Positions 8,480 to 16,190 of a DNA stretch of 64,000 nucleotides are shown here, one piece after another. The translations under genes and the position numbers were made by a program. The stretch comes from Marivita hallyeonensis (lineage in GTDB: Bacteria > Pseudomonadota > Alphaproteobacteria > Rhodobacterales > Rhodobacteraceae). The stretch is from NCBI RefSeq assembly GCF_900129875.1, contig NZ_FQXC01000001.1, positions 372,001-436,000 on the forward strand, written 5' to 3'. Below the pieces are notes generated by a model. That model was given only the letters and a program-made list of their open reading frames with translations. It made no database searches and was not told where the DNA came from. The first letter of the stretch is position 1, and every line of letters starts with the position of its first letter.

Positions 8480-9448
8480 ATGACCAATAACAGTCGCTTC
8501 CAGCCCCTGCCGTTCCCCGACACGAGCGACGGGGACGAGCGGCTTGTGGGGGTCGAAATTGAGTTTTCGGGGCTGGATGAGGCAGAAACTGCGAAGCTCA
8601 TCAAGAAGCATCTCGGTGGTGAGAAGGAGCGCGATGGCGCACATGCCTTTATCATCAAGGACACGAAGATCGGTAAGATGCGTGTGGAGTTGGACACTGC
8701 ATTGCGAAAAGTGAAAGGTGTGCCTTTGCTGGACGAAGGTCTCTCCCTCGCGCGCGGCCTTGTGCCGGTTGAGATTGTGACCGATCCGATTGCGCGTCCT
8801 CGTCTGGTTGCCTTTGACGATTTTCTGGCAATCTTGCGCGAGAACGGGGCTTTAGGATCTCGTGCTGGCGCATTTCTGGGCTTTGGCGTGCACCTGAACC
8901 CACAAGTCGTCGACACGGATCATCCGCATACGCTGAAGACTTTCCTCGCATTTGGCCTTTTGGAAGATTGGCTACGCGATCACGAAGACCTCGATAACAC
9001 CCGTCGCATTCTTCCTTTCGTGCGGGCGTGGCCTCAAAGCTTGTTGTCAGAGATGTGCACGGCGATGCCGGAGAACCTCACTGACATGATGGCGCTCTAC
9101 GCCAAGCATATTGTTAGCCGCAACCATGGCCTCGACTGCCTTCCGCTGTTCAAACATCACGACCCTGGGATCTTCGAAGATCTCTTTCCTGACGACAAAC
9201 TCACGTCAGCGCGTCCCACCTTTCACTTTCGCATGCCGGATTGCCGGATCGACGAAGACACGTGGTCTCTGGATCAATCCTGGGAACTCTGGCGCGTAGT
9301 GGAAGAAACCGCTGCGAACGACGCGCTTCTCGGTCAACTCATGTCCGCCTGGCAAGATCACGAAAACGCGCGCTTCATCTCGCGAAAGTCGTGGGTCGAG
9401 ACCGTCGACGATCATTTGGAAACACGAATAGAAAAAGGTGACATATGA
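8480..9448 (+). CDS. Amidoligase family protein (glutamine-synthetase-like COOH-NH2 ligase)
   Basis: 322 residues. The N-terminal strand LVGVEIEFSGL carries the E-x-E metal-binding pattern of Amidoligase_2 (PF12224). Further family-like motifs are KMRVELDTAL, VPVEIVTDPI, the FGVHLNPQV strand with its His and Asn, and RFISRKSW near the C-terminus. Such enzymes are predicted to use ATP to form amide or gamma-glutamyl bonds, but physiological substrates are mostly unknown. The start at 8480 has GGATGA upstream and fits the predicted transcript start; ATG 8468 is an alternative. The stop overlaps the ATG of the C26 hydrolase gene (ATGA), so the two products are made together. An EcfG-type promoter precedes it. 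Confidence 0.85.
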   Translation: MTNNSRFQPLPFPDTSDGDERLVGVEIEFSGLDEAETAKLIKKHLGGEKERDGAHAFIIKDTKIGKMRVELDTALRKVKGVPLLDEGLSLARGLVPVEIVTDPIARPRLVAFDDFLAILRENGALGSRAGAFLGFGVHLNPQVVDTDHPHTLKTFLAFGLLEDWLRDHEDLDNTRRILPFVRAWPQSLLSEMCTAMPENLTDMMALYAKHIVSRNHGLDCLPLFKHHDPGIFEDLFPDDKLTSARPTFHFRMPDCRIDEDTWSLDQSWELWRVVEETAANDALLGQLMSAWQDHENARFISRKSWVETVDDHLETRIEKGDI

Positions 9449-10176
9449 CCCGTCCCGTAATCGGCGTCAGCACATCCGAACGTACAGGCTGGCGTGTATT
9501 CCCTCTCATCAACCTCAACCTATGGCTTGTTGGCGCGCGAGGCGTGAGGTGGGGCAGCAAGCGAGAGTACGATCTTGATCAGGTCGATGGCGTGATCATT
9601 GGTGGCGGGGATGACATCGCCCCCGAATTGTACGGTGGCCGACAGGGCGTATCGGTACGATTGGACCGCGAGCGCGACGCCTTTGAACGGCGCGTCGCTG
9701 AAGAAGCGCTGTTCCGCAACATTCCAGTTCTCGGCATTTGTCGCGGTGCCCAAATGCTTAACGTGGCTTTGGGCGGTACGCTGGATCAGAACGCGTGGCA
9801 GACCTATGGCATGCACAAGAAAATCACTACAATCCTGCCGAAGCGCGAAGTGTGCGTGAAGCCCGACACACATTTGGGCCGCCATGCCGGTGAAGAGCCC
9901 ATGATGGTCAACGCGCTGCACAGCCAGGCGGTTGAGCGGCTGGGAAATGGCTTGCGCATGTCCGCCCATGACACGTCGGGCATGGTACAAGCGATTGAGC
10001 GTGTGCAGGACCCGTTTGCAATGGGCGTGCAGTGGCACCCCGAGCATCTTTTCTACGCACGTCGGCAGCGTGCCATCTTTCGGGCGCTCAAAACTGCATC
10101 CTTGGCCTATCGCCAAGAACGCTGTCAGACGGATGCCGTCAAAAACGACGTCTTACCAGACCATTCAGCAGCGTAA
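9445..10176 (+). CDS. Gamma-glutamyl-gamma-aminobutyrate hydrolase family protein (peptidase C26, class I GATase fold)
   Basis: 243 residues. The nucleophile elbow is GICRGAQMLNVALGG (Cys about 99) and the His-Glu pair is QWHPEHLF near residue 200, completing a GATase-type catalytic triad. The opening GVSTSERTGWRVFPLINLNLWLVGARGVRW differs from the PuuD N-terminus. It should hydrolyse a gamma-glutamyl amide or supply ammonia to a partner. Translational coupling to the amidoligase suggests the pair makes and cleaves, or amidates, the same unknown compound; that is inference from family and operon. AAGGTGACAT lies just before the ATG. Confidence 0.88.
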   Translation: MTRPVIGVSTSERTGWRVFPLINLNLWLVGARGVRWGSKREYDLDQVDGVIIGGGDDIAPELYGGRQGVSVRLDRERDAFERRVAEEALFRNIPVLGICRGAQMLNVALGGTLDQNAWQTYGMHKKITTILPKREVCVKPDTHLGRHAGEEPMMVNALHSQAVERLGNGLRMSAHDTSGMVQAIERVQDPFAMGVQWHPEHLFYARRQRAIFRALKTASLAYRQERCQTDAVKNDVLPDHSAA

Positions 10177-10219
10177 GCGCCGGATAAAACAACGCGGGAT
10201 TTCGGTGCTTTACGAAGAT

Positions 10220-10244
10220 TACGGCAATCAGCCGTAGTTTTTTT
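10220..10244 (+). terminator. Rho-independent terminator after the C26 hydrolase gene
   Basis: Six-base stem TACGGC/GCCGTA with a 5-nt loop, followed by G and seven T. It ends directly before the next EcfG-type promoter. Confidence 0.75.
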
Positions 10245-10269
10245 GGAACGAACGATGCCTCGGGTGGTT
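10245..10269 (+). promoter_or_regulatory. EcfG-type promoter for two small membrane proteins
   Basis: GGAAC (10245-10249), 16-nt spacer, GGTT (10266-10269). The predicted start near 10276 leaves a leader of about 22 nt with AAAGGAGA before the ATG at 10299. Confidence 0.72.
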
Positions 10270-10298
10270 GTACCTCCGAAGTACGAAAGGAGACGTCC

Positions 10299-10481
10299 AT
10301 GACGGCACCATCGACAAATATCGAGAAACAAAAGAAACGCCATCGCCCGGCACTGTTGGGTATGGCAGCAGTCGTGATCTTCGCAGGCGTATTGCTGCTC
10401 GGTTACCTCACCGTTCTTGCCGAACGCGGCACACCAGCCAACGACGTAAGCGGCGAAATCGCTGTCGAGCCGAGCCAGTAA
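10299..10481 (+). CDS. Small single-span membrane protein, stress-linked
   Basis: 60 residues. A basic N-terminus (NIEKQKKRHRP) precedes one hydrophobic helix at about 19-41 (LLGMAAVVIFAGVLLLGYLTVL), then an acidic tail of about 18 residues. The positive-inside rule puts the N-terminus in the cytoplasm. AAAGGAGA lies about 7 nt before the ATG. It is followed after 12 nt by another small membrane protein gene. No family recognised. The upstream GGAAC-N16-GGTT element suggests induction with the general stress response. Confidence 0.7.
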   Translation: MTAPSTNIEKQKKRHRPALLGMAAVVIFAGVLLLGYLTVLAERGTPANDVSGEIAVEPSQ

Positions 10482-10493
10482 AGGAGAAGACCC

Positions 10494-10649
10494 ATGGAAA
10501 TTACACAACTCATCGTCGTCCTCTTCCTCGGAACTATTTCGGCAGTTTTGATCTTTGCTCTTGTGAGCAAATGGCGGGTCGAGAAGCGCATGGCGGATGA
10601 CTCTGCACCAAAATCGACGCTCGCAGCGGACGCACCAAGCACCCGCTGA
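10494..10649 (+). CDS. Small single-span membrane protein, second in pair
   Basis: 51 residues. The N-terminal helix at about 4-25 (TQLIVVLFLGTISAVLIFALV) is followed by a basic stretch (SKWRVEKRM) and a polar tail (DDSAPKSTLAADAPSTR). AAAGGAGAAGACCC just upstream is a strong ribosome site. Topology is opposite to its neighbour, with charged residues after the helix, so the two could pair in the membrane; that is a guess. No family recognised. A terminator follows the stop. Confidence 0.65.
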   Translation: MEITQLIVVLFLGTISAVLIFALVSKWRVEKRMADDSAPKSTLAADAPSTR

Positions 10650-10671
10650 ACCACTAACGAATTCTGTGTTT

Positions 10672-10705
10672 ACAGCCTGTCGACGTGCTCGGCAGGCTGT
10701 TTTCG
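10672..10705 (+). terminator. Terminator-like hairpin after the small membrane protein pair
   Basis: Eight-base stem ACAGCCTG/CAGGCTGT with a 13-nt loop, followed by TTTCGTTTTT. Confidence 0.65.
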
Positions 10706-10752
10706 TTTTTGGGTTTGCCGTCACGATCGAAGCCTGTGCGCGTCACACTCGC

Positions 10753-10777
10753 GGAACCAATTCGGCTCAAGAACGTT
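10753..10777 (+). promoter_or_regulatory. EcfG-type promoter for the DUF7218-TUDOR-PLDc_N operon
   Basis: GGAAC (10753-10757), 16-nt spacer, CGTT (10774-10777): a full consensus match. The first gene starts at 10820, leaving a leader of about 35 nt. Confidence 0.8.
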
Positions 10778-10819
10778 GGCCGTACATCGTTAAAAACGCA
10801 ACGGAGAGCGGAGGTGCGT

Positions 10820-11080
10820 ATGGCCAAGGATCATGGATCGTCGATCAAGGACGATGAAACATATGAAGCGCTGCGGGACGAGGGCTACAGCAAATCCAAG
10901 GCCGCCCGTATTGCGAACGCGCAGGCCAGCGACGAGCAAGAGCCTTCGAAAAAGGGCGGCAAGGCTCCGCCCTACGAGGAATGGACCAAAGACGAGCTGT
11001 ACGAGCGCGCACAGGAACTCGACATCGACGGACGCTCCGACATGTCGAAATCCGAATTGATCGACGCATTGAGAGGATAA
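10820..11080 (+). CDS. DUF7218 / Rho-N-domain small protein
   Basis: 86 residues. The N-terminal half (KDHGSSIKDDETYEALRDEGYSKSKAARIAN) resembles the DUF7218 family; the C-terminal half (YEEWTKDELYERAQELDIDGRSDMSKSELIDALRG) is a SAP/Rho-N-like helix-extended-loop-helix fold associated with nucleic-acid binding. The start at 10820 has GGAGGT upstream; an in-frame ATG at 10685 lies before the promoter. It is followed after 4 nt by the TUDOR gene. The pair is often seen in Alphaproteobacteria and Actinobacteria with stress genes (family knowledge). Exact function unknown. Confidence 0.8.
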   Translation: MAKDHGSSIKDDETYEALRDEGYSKSKAARIANAQASDEQEPSKKGGKAPPYEEWTKDELYERAQELDIDGRSDMSKSELIDALRG

Positions 11081-11084
11081 CGCG

Positions 11085-11297
11085 ATGTCATTCAGCCAGG
11101 GCGATAAGGTTAAGTGGGACTGGGGTGACGGTACCGCGACCGGCAAGGTCACAAAAGTTTACACGCAAGATGTGACACGAGAAATCAAGGGCACAGAGGT
11201 ATCGCGCAACGCATCCGAAGACGAACCAGCGCTGCTTATCGAGCAAGACGATGGTGACGAGGTTTTGAAAAGCTGCACTGAAGTGCGTGCCGCTTAA
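11085..11297 (+). CDS. Hypervirulence-associated TUDOR domain protein (DUF2945)
   Basis: 70 residues, all one small beta-barrel domain. The opening FSQGDKVKWDWGDGTATGKVTKVYTQDVTREIKG and the closing LIEQDDGDEVLKSCTEVR are characteristic of the Hva1_TUDOR family (PF11160). Predicted cytoplasmic and possibly nucleic-acid or protein binding; no biochemical role is established for the bacterial family. It is the second gene of a three-gene stress-type operon, 4 nt after the DUF7218 gene. Confidence 0.87.
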   Translation: MSFSQGDKVKWDWGDGTATGKVTKVYTQDVTREIKGTEVSRNASEDEPALLIEQDDGDEVLKSCTEVRAA

Positions 11298-11317
11298 CTT
11301 ACTGACAGGAGGTTTTC

Positions 11318-11512
11318 ATGGGACTTGAGATTACAGGTATTGGCGGGCTGATCCTGCTCGCACTCAATGTGTGGGCTTTTGTGTCAATCATCGGTTCATC
11401 CGCATCCACCGGCAAAAAGGTGCTGTGGTGCCTTCTGGTGCTGATCCTTCCACTCGTGGGCTTCATCATTTGGCTGATCGCTGGACCACGCGCCGCAAAA
11501 GCGCAGGCTTGA
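11318..11512 (+). CDS. PLD nuclease N-terminal (PLDc_N) domain membrane protein
   Basis: 64 residues with two hydrophobic helices (about 8-27 and 35-56) separated by SSASTGKKVLWCLL. The pattern N-x-W-A ... K-x-x-W ... P-x-x-G-x-I-x-W is that of the PLDc_N family (PF13396), small membrane proteins that also occur as N-terminal segments of cardiolipin synthases. ACAGGAGG lies about 8 nt before the ATG. It is the last gene before a strong terminator. Likely an inner-membrane accessory of the stress regulon; role unknown. Confidence 0.82.
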   Translation: MGLEITGIGGLILLALNVWAFVSIIGSSASTGKKVLWCLLVLILPLVGFIIWLIAGPRAAKAQA

Positions 11513-11530
11513 ACAGCAACGAAAGACAAA

Positions 11531-11560
11531 AAAGCGCCGCTGAAAATTCAGCGGCGCTTT
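11531..11560. terminator. Bidirectional terminator between PLDc_N and Crp/Fnr genes
   Basis: Perfect 14-base inverted repeat AAAGCGCCGCTGAA with a 2-nt gap and A/T runs on both sides, placed between convergent genes. Confidence 0.9.
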
Positions 11561-11599
11561 TGCATTGGCAGTTCGCACAGTCTCAAAACCGTGTCCCGG

Positions 11600-12328
11600 T
11601 CATATCAACGGTCGCGGTTTTGCCTCTTCCGACCCGACATGTGCCAGTTGTGCCAGCCGTGCTTCGTCGTGAACGACAAGATCATCGTCCGACCATGACG
11701 CGATGCCTTTGTCCCGCAACTTGGCGAGCGTCTTGTTCGTGTGCACGAGAGACAAACCGAGAGCGTCCGCAAGATCCTGTTGGCGGTAGGGCATGGGGAC
11801 CCTGCCGTTCGAGTTGAGATCCAGCGCGGTCAACCGTGTGAAAAACCGGTGAAGCGCCCAGGCGACTTTGCCCATGCCATCCAGTTGGCCAACGGCGGTC
11901 AGCGCTTCGCCAAGAAGGGATTCCTCTTGCGCGGCAAGGTGTGTCAGCGCGAATGCCCTCTGAGGCTGGTTCTTGAAAAGCGACCATATTTCGGAACGAT
12001 TGAACACGCACAGTGTCATTTGTGTTGTCGCTTCTACCGAGTGCCGCATCACGTCCATCACGCCGGTCTGCAGCCCGACAAAGTCACCGGGCAAGACAAA
12101 ACCAACCACCTGTCGACTGCCATCTTCCAGCGTTTTGTGCCGCAAGCCCATGCCTGACAGCGCTGTGTAGAGCTGCGTCGACGACGCGTCTTGTGCCAGA
12201 ACCTCGGTTCCCGGTTGCGCGATGAGCTCACCGGTTTTGAAGCGATCCATGAAGATCAGCTCGTCTTTTGAGAATTCTTTGAACACGTCCAGACGGCGCA
12301 AAGGGCAATCTTCGCATTTGGTCGTCAT
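11600..12328 (-). CDS. Crp/Fnr family transcriptional regulator
   Basis: 242 residues. An N-terminal Cys pair (CEDCPLRRLDVF) is followed by a cyclic-nucleotide-like beta-barrel (GTEVLAQDASSTQLYTALSGMGL, VVGFVLPGDFVGLQ). The dimer helix comes next, then a C-terminal winged helix at about 150-225 with recognition region YRQQDLADALGLSLVHTNKTLAKLRDKG. Only three Cys are visible, fewer than the four FNR uses for its Fe-S cluster, so a classical oxygen-sensing cluster is unlikely. Divergent from the pseudo-receiver gene. The signal and targets are unknown; a general-stress or redox role is plausible from the location. Confidence 0.88.
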   Translation of the reverse strand: MTTKCEDCPLRRLDVFKEFSKDELIFMDRFKTGELIAQPGTEVLAQDASSTQLYTALSGMGLRHKTLEDGSRQVVGFVLPGDFVGLQTGVMDVMRHSVEATTQMTLCVFNRSEIWSLFKNQPQRAFALTHLAAQEESLLGEALTAVGQLDGMGKVAWALHRFFTRLTALDLNSNGRVPMPYRQQDLADALGLSLVHTNKTLAKLRDKGIASWSDDDLVVHDEARLAQLAHVGSEEAKPRPLI

Positions 12329-12408
12329 TTTTCGCTCCAGCTATGTCACAGTTTAATGCGGATTTCCCAACAGCCTGTCATTGATGCCCGGAATCGCGAG
12401 GACACACG

Positions 12409-12780
12409 ATGGACAAGCAAGTCTTGGATGCGGACGCTGCGGTCCTCATCCTTACGGAAAACCAATTGGAGGCTGCCGACCTGGCAGAACACCTCCACGG
12501 TCTCGATTTGGGTCGCACACTCATTATTCGCTCTCCGAAAGATGTGGAGCGAATCTTATCGGAGTCACGGTTTCAAATCTCTTTTGCGGTGTTCGGTTTT
12601 TCGACCGATGAAGCGGCAGCGCATCAGGCACTGTCGCGGGTCAAGGCGTTCGGGTGCCCGATACTGTTTATCGATACACCCGAAGAATTCGCGGTCGGGG
12701 ACCAGTCCAAAGTTGTAATGCGCCCATATTCTTCGGTTGATATCGACCATGCGTTAAGCGCTCTGGGTGCCTTGACGTAA
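12409..12780 (+). CDS. Degenerate receiver-domain (pseudo-receiver) protein
   Basis: 123 residues with the alternating beta/alpha pattern of a response-regulator receiver: AAVLILTENQLEAADLAEHL, RTLIIRSPKDVERIL, ISFAVFGFSTDEAAAHQAL, CPILFIDTPEEF, KVVMRPYSSVDIDHAL. The usual phospho-acceptor Asp at the end of strand 3 is missing (FAVFGFS) and the KPF motif has become RPY, so phosphorylation is unlikely. It may act as a protein-interaction module. It is divergent from the Crp/Fnr gene and close to the PhyR system, but no EcfG-type promoter is visible upstream. The fold assignment is from the pattern only. Confidence 0.6.
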   Translation: MDKQVLDADAAVLILTENQLEAADLAEHLHGLDLGRTLIIRSPKDVERILSESRFQISFAVFGFSTDEAAAHQALSRVKAFGCPILFIDTPEEFAVGDQSKVVMRPYSSVDIDHALSALGALT

Positions 12781-12833
12781 GCAAGATCCGCTCTCCGCCA
12801 AAGCGACGCCGCATATTCTTTACTCTTTTCGTT

Positions 12834-12859
12834 GGAACCAAGCAGAGGGGTGCGTGGTT
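12834..12859 (+). promoter_or_regulatory. EcfG-type promoter for the DUF1328 gene
   Basis: GGAAC (12834-12838), 17-nt spacer, GGTT (12856-12859), with the gene start at 12898. Confidence 0.72.
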
Positions 12860-12897
12860 CTTTCCTCAGACCGAGGGAACCATGAAAGGAGAGAGCT

Positions 12898-13068
12898 ATG
12901 CTGTATTGGGCGTTGTTGTTTTTTGTCGTTGCGATCGTCGCAGGTATTTTTGGGTTCGGCGGGATCGCCGGTGCATCCGCTGGGATCGCTCAGATCCTGT
13001 TTGTACTTTTCCTGATCTTCTTTGTCGTGGCGCTTCTGGCGCGTTTCTTCCGAAGCGGCACTCAATAA
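12898..13068 (+). CDS. DUF1328 (YtjA-type) small membrane protein
   Basis: 56 residues: [20 protein letters not shown], then a [12 protein letters not shown] turn, then a second hydrophobic helix and a basic end (ARFFRSGTQ). This two-helix Gly-rich hairpin is the UPF0391/DUF1328 family, typically induced by envelope or general stress. AAAGGAGAG lies directly upstream. It stands alone between an EcfG-type promoter and a terminator. Confidence 0.88.
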   Translation: MLYWALLFFVVAIVAGIFGFGGIAGASAGIAQILFVLFLIFFVVALLARFFRSGTQ

Positions 13069-13078
13069 ACTGATTTTC

Positions 13079-13106
13079 AAACCGGGGCCGTTGCTGCCCC
13101 GGTTTT
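13079..13106 (+). terminator. Terminator after the DUF1328 gene
   Basis: Ten-base stem AAACCGGGGC/GCCCCGGTTT with a 7-nt loop and a trailing T run. Confidence 0.85.
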
Positions 13107-13134
13107 CTCATTCCGCAACCAAGCTGGAGACTTC

Positions 13135-14478
13135 ATGAACCGCCGAGACGCCTTGACACATGCTTTCCTGAGCGACTTGCCCAACTACGTGGGATCGCAA
13201 AACACGTTTTTACAAGCCGTCGAGGATGTTGCGAATGACGTCCTTCCCGTTGAGAAAAACGATCCAGCTTATGCCGCGGCCAAGGTTTTGCGCAGACTCG
13301 CCGAACCGGACCGCGTTTTGTCGTTTCGGGTGACCTGGGAAGACGACGACGGCGAGGTACAGACCAACCGCGCTTGGCGGGTTCAGGCATCCAATGTCAT
13401 CGGTCCGTACAAGGGCGGACTGAGATTTCACCCGACAGTGAATGAAGACATCCTGAAATTCCTCGCTTTCGAGCAATGTTTCAAAAACGCACTGACCGGC
13501 CTGCCACTTGGTGGCGCAAAGGGTGGGTCTGATTTCGATCCGAAGGGGCGGTCAAAGCGCGAGGTCATGCGCTTCTGTCAGGCGCTGATGCGCGAACTGG
13601 CGCCGTTCATTGGCCCAGATCGTGATGTTCCGGCGGGCGATATCAATGTGGGGACTGAGGAAATCGGGTACCTGTTCGGGGCGTGGCGCAAGCATGCAGA
13701 GCTTTTCGAGGGTGCGCTGACCGGCAAGGGTTTGTCGTATGGTGGCTCAGAGATGCGCGTCGAGGCGACCGGTTTCGGATTGATCTATTTCGTCGAGTGT
13801 ATGCTGTCTGAACGGGGCGACGACATCGCCGGGAAGCGCGTAGCGATTTCCGGCAAAGGCAACGTGGCTACGCATGCGGCGCTAAAAGCGGCGGAACGCG
13901 GCGCGGTCGTGGTGAGCCTGTCCGATACGTCCGGTACGCTTCACGTCGCTGACGGCATGAGTGCGGACCTGATCCAATGGGTTCAGGCACAAAAGGCGGC
14001 AGGCAAGGATATCGACACACCGCCGTCCGGCTCAGGCGCGACATTCAATGCTGGCGGTGTCCCATGGGAGCTTGACGTCGATATAGCTCTTCCGTGTGCG
14101 ACGCAGAACGAACTGACGGGTGACATGGCGAAAATGCTTGTCGACAACAGTGTTTCCCTTGTTGCCGAAGGCGCTAACATGCCGCTGACATCGGACGCAG
14201 TGGACATCTTGCGGCGTAACGACATCACGCACGCACCGGGCAAAGCGTCGAACGCCGGGGGCGTTGCAGTCAGTGGCCTGGAGATGAGCCAGATGAGCCA
14301 TCGGCGTTTCATGTCCGCAGAAGAGGTTGATGCAGAGCTCAAGGGCATCATGCAAGATTTGCACGGTCGCGTTGCCGACGAAGGTCGCGATGGAGGTCGC
14401 ATTGATTACGCGCGCGGAGCCAACATGGCGGCATACCGGCGTCTCGCGGACGCGATTGTGGCGCAGGGCATCATTTAG
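13135..14478 (+). CDS. gdhA: NADP-specific glutamate dehydrogenase
   Basis: 447 residues, the size of E. coli GdhA. Substrate-site motifs are GPYKGGLRFHP, the catalytic-Lys segment LPLGGAKGGSDFDPKG and VPAGDINVGTEEIGYLFG; the nucleotide-binding fold begins at about VAISGKGNVATHAA. It catalyses 2-oxoglutarate + ammonia + NADPH to glutamate. GGAG lies 6 nt before the ATG. Only about 30 nt separate it from the upstream terminator, so its promoter must be very close or it depends on read-through. It is followed after 9 nt by the TPP enzyme gene. A second, different glutamate dehydrogenase lies at 49.1 kb. Confidence 0.93.
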   Translation: MNRRDALTHAFLSDLPNYVGSQNTFLQAVEDVANDVLPVEKNDPAYAAAKVLRRLAEPDRVLSFRVTWEDDDGEVQTNRAWRVQASNVIGPYKGGLRFHPTVNEDILKFLAFEQCFKNALTGLPLGGAKGGSDFDPKGRSKREVMRFCQALMRELAPFIGPDRDVPAGDINVGTEEIGYLFGAWRKHAELFEGALTGKGLSYGGSEMRVEATGFGLIYFVECMLSERGDDIAGKRVAISGKGNVATHAALKAAERGAVVVSLSDTSGTLHVADGMSADLIQWVQAQKAAGKDIDTPPSGSGATFNAGGVPWELDVDIALPCATQNELTGDMAKMLVDNSVSLVAEGANMPLTSDAVDILRRNDITHAPGKASNAGGVAVSGLEMSQMSHRRFMSAEEVDAELKGIMQDLHGRVADEGRDGGRIDYARGANMAAYRRLADAIVAQGII

Positions 14479-14487
14479 GAGGCACCC

Positions 14488-16125
14488 ATGTCGAATACCG
14501 AAATGACCGGCGCCCAGGCTTTGGTGCGCAGTCTAAGCAAGCTTGGCGTGACCACCGTGTACGGCGTTCCCGGAGAGGAAACGACTGACCTCATGGCGGC
14601 CATCTACGAAAGCGATCTGGAATTCATTCTTTGTCGCCACGAACAAAGCGCGGCGTTCATGGCCTCGGTGTACGGGCGGCTCATGCACAAACCCGCAGCT
14701 TGCCTCGCCACTCTAGGACCGGGGGCAACCAATCTCGTCACCGGCGTGGCCGATGCCGAACTGGACCATGTGCCGCTGATCGCCTTGACGGGGCAGGGGG
14801 AGCGCGGTCGATTGGGTCGCGAAAGCCATCAGATCATTGATCTGGAAAGCCTGTTCGCACCGATCACCAAATTCAGCCGTCACATCCTCGACGTCGACGA
14901 CATTCCGGCCAGTGCGGCGGAAGCGTATCGTCTTGCCATTTCAGAAAAGCCGGGGGCAGTACATCTTAGCCTGCCCGTCGACGTGGCCAAAGCAACGACC
15001 AGCAGTGCTTTCGTTCCGGTCGCCAACCCGGTTTATGGCACGCCGGACGACACAACCCTTAGCGAGGCGGCCGCTCGTCTTCTGGAGTCGGAACGTCCCG
15101 TGATCGTGGCCGGGAACGGCGTTCACCGCGCAAACGCCTCCAGCGCACTGCGCGCGTTTGCAGAGGCCACGCACGTGCCGATTGCCACGACCTTCATGGG
15201 CAAAGGCGTTTTGCCAGTCGACCATCCTCAAACCCTGTTCACTGTCGGACAGCCCGAAAAGGATCACATCGACAACGCCTTGGAAGCGGCAGATCTGATT
15301 GTCGCCATCGGGTTCGATCCGATCGAGTACCCGTCTTTGGAACTCACAAAGGGCGGCGAAACCCCGGTGATCAGCATCGACACGCTGGCGTCACCAGTCG
15401 ACAGCGGCTGGACCGTTCAAGTTCAGGTCATCGGCGATATCACGGCGGCGATTGAAGGCATACAGCATAAACTTGAATGCGCTGTCTGGCCGGAAAACAC
15501 AGATTTTGCCAAAACCCGTTCGAGCATGCGGGAGGCCTTCGAGAGTGGCGGCACCGAGACGAAGGACGGCACGCTGATACCTGCTGACATCTGTGCCGAA
15601 ATCACGCGTCAGTTGCGGAATGAGGATACGGTCCTGTCAGGTGTGGGTCTCCACAAGCTGTGGATTGCCCGAAATGTTCACGCAAGCCGACCGGGCCAAG
15701 TCATCATTCCGAATGGGCTTGCCGGCATGGGTCTCGCTCTTCCAGGAGCTATTGCCGCTGCGCAGATCAAGAACAGCGGCCGCGTGCTTGCCGTCTGTGG
15801 GGACGGTGACATGCTGATGAACTTGCAGGAGATGGAAACCGCATCCCGTCTTGGTCTGCGCCTGACCGTCATGGTCTGGGAAGACGGTGGATATGGTTTG
15901 ATCGACGAACATCAGGAAGATGGCGGACCGCAATATTCTTTCAATTCGCCGAACTGGTCAGACCTCGCACATGCATTCGGGTGGGTACATGCGCCGGTCG
16001 AGACGATGGCGGAGTTGTCTGAGGTTCTAACAGCTGCACATGATGCCGAAGGTCCGACATTGGTGACCTTGAAAGTCGATTATGCTGCCGCTGGCGGCAT
16101 GCCGCATATGACCGAGGCGGCGTAA
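14488..16125 (+). CDS. Acetolactate synthase large-subunit-like TPP enzyme
   Basis: 545 residues with the three-domain layout of the family. The N-terminal Pyr domain has YGVPGEETTDLMAAIYES and the catalytic Glu in CRHEQSAAFMA; the central domain follows; the C-terminal PP domain has GDGDMLMNLQEMETASRLGL, the GDG-N-type TPP motif. It would condense pyruvate-derived units. No regulatory subunit (ilvN) is adjacent and the sequence is closer to the AlsS/IlvB-like side group, so biosynthetic IlvB function is not certain. GGAGG precedes the ATG by 6 nt. Co-transcribed with gdhA. Ends at a bidirectional terminator. Confidence 0.82.
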   Translation: MSNTEMTGAQALVRSLSKLGVTTVYGVPGEETTDLMAAIYESDLEFILCRHEQSAAFMASVYGRLMHKPAACLATLGPGATNLVTGVADAELDHVPLIALTGQGERGRLGRESHQIIDLESLFAPITKFSRHILDVDDIPASAAEAYRLAISEKPGAVHLSLPVDVAKATTSSAFVPVANPVYGTPDDTTLSEAAARLLESERPVIVAGNGVHRANASSALRAFAEATHVPIATTFMGKGVLPVDHPQTLFTVGQPEKDHIDNALEAADLIVAIGFDPIEYPSLELTKGGETPVISIDTLASPVDSGWTVQVQVIGDITAAIEGIQHKLECAVWPENTDFAKTRSSMREAFESGGTETKDGTLIPADICAEITRQLRNEDTVLSGVGLHKLWIARNVHASRPGQVIIPNGLAGMGLALPGAIAAAQIKNSGRVLAVCGDGDMLMNLQEMETASRLGLRLTVMVWEDGGYGLIDEHQEDGGPQYSFNSPNWSDLAHAFGWVHAPVETMAELSEVLTAAHDAEGPTLVTLKVDYAAAGGMPHMTEAA

Positions 16126-16146
16126 GGCCATAAGGCTTCAGAAACG

Positions 16147-16178
16147 AAAAAGGCCCGTCGCAGCGACGGGCCTTTTTT
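16147..16178. terminator. Bidirectional terminator between TPP enzyme and phyR
   Basis: Fourteen-base perfect stem AAAAAGGCCCGTCG with a 3-nt loop and A/T runs on both sides, between convergent genes. Confidence 0.92.
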
Positions 16179-16190
16179 AGAGTGCCTTGT

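Noticed and set aside
12329-12408. FNR-type binding site between the Crp/Fnr and pseudo-receiver genes
   Set aside because: No TTGAT-N4-ATCAA-like palindrome present.
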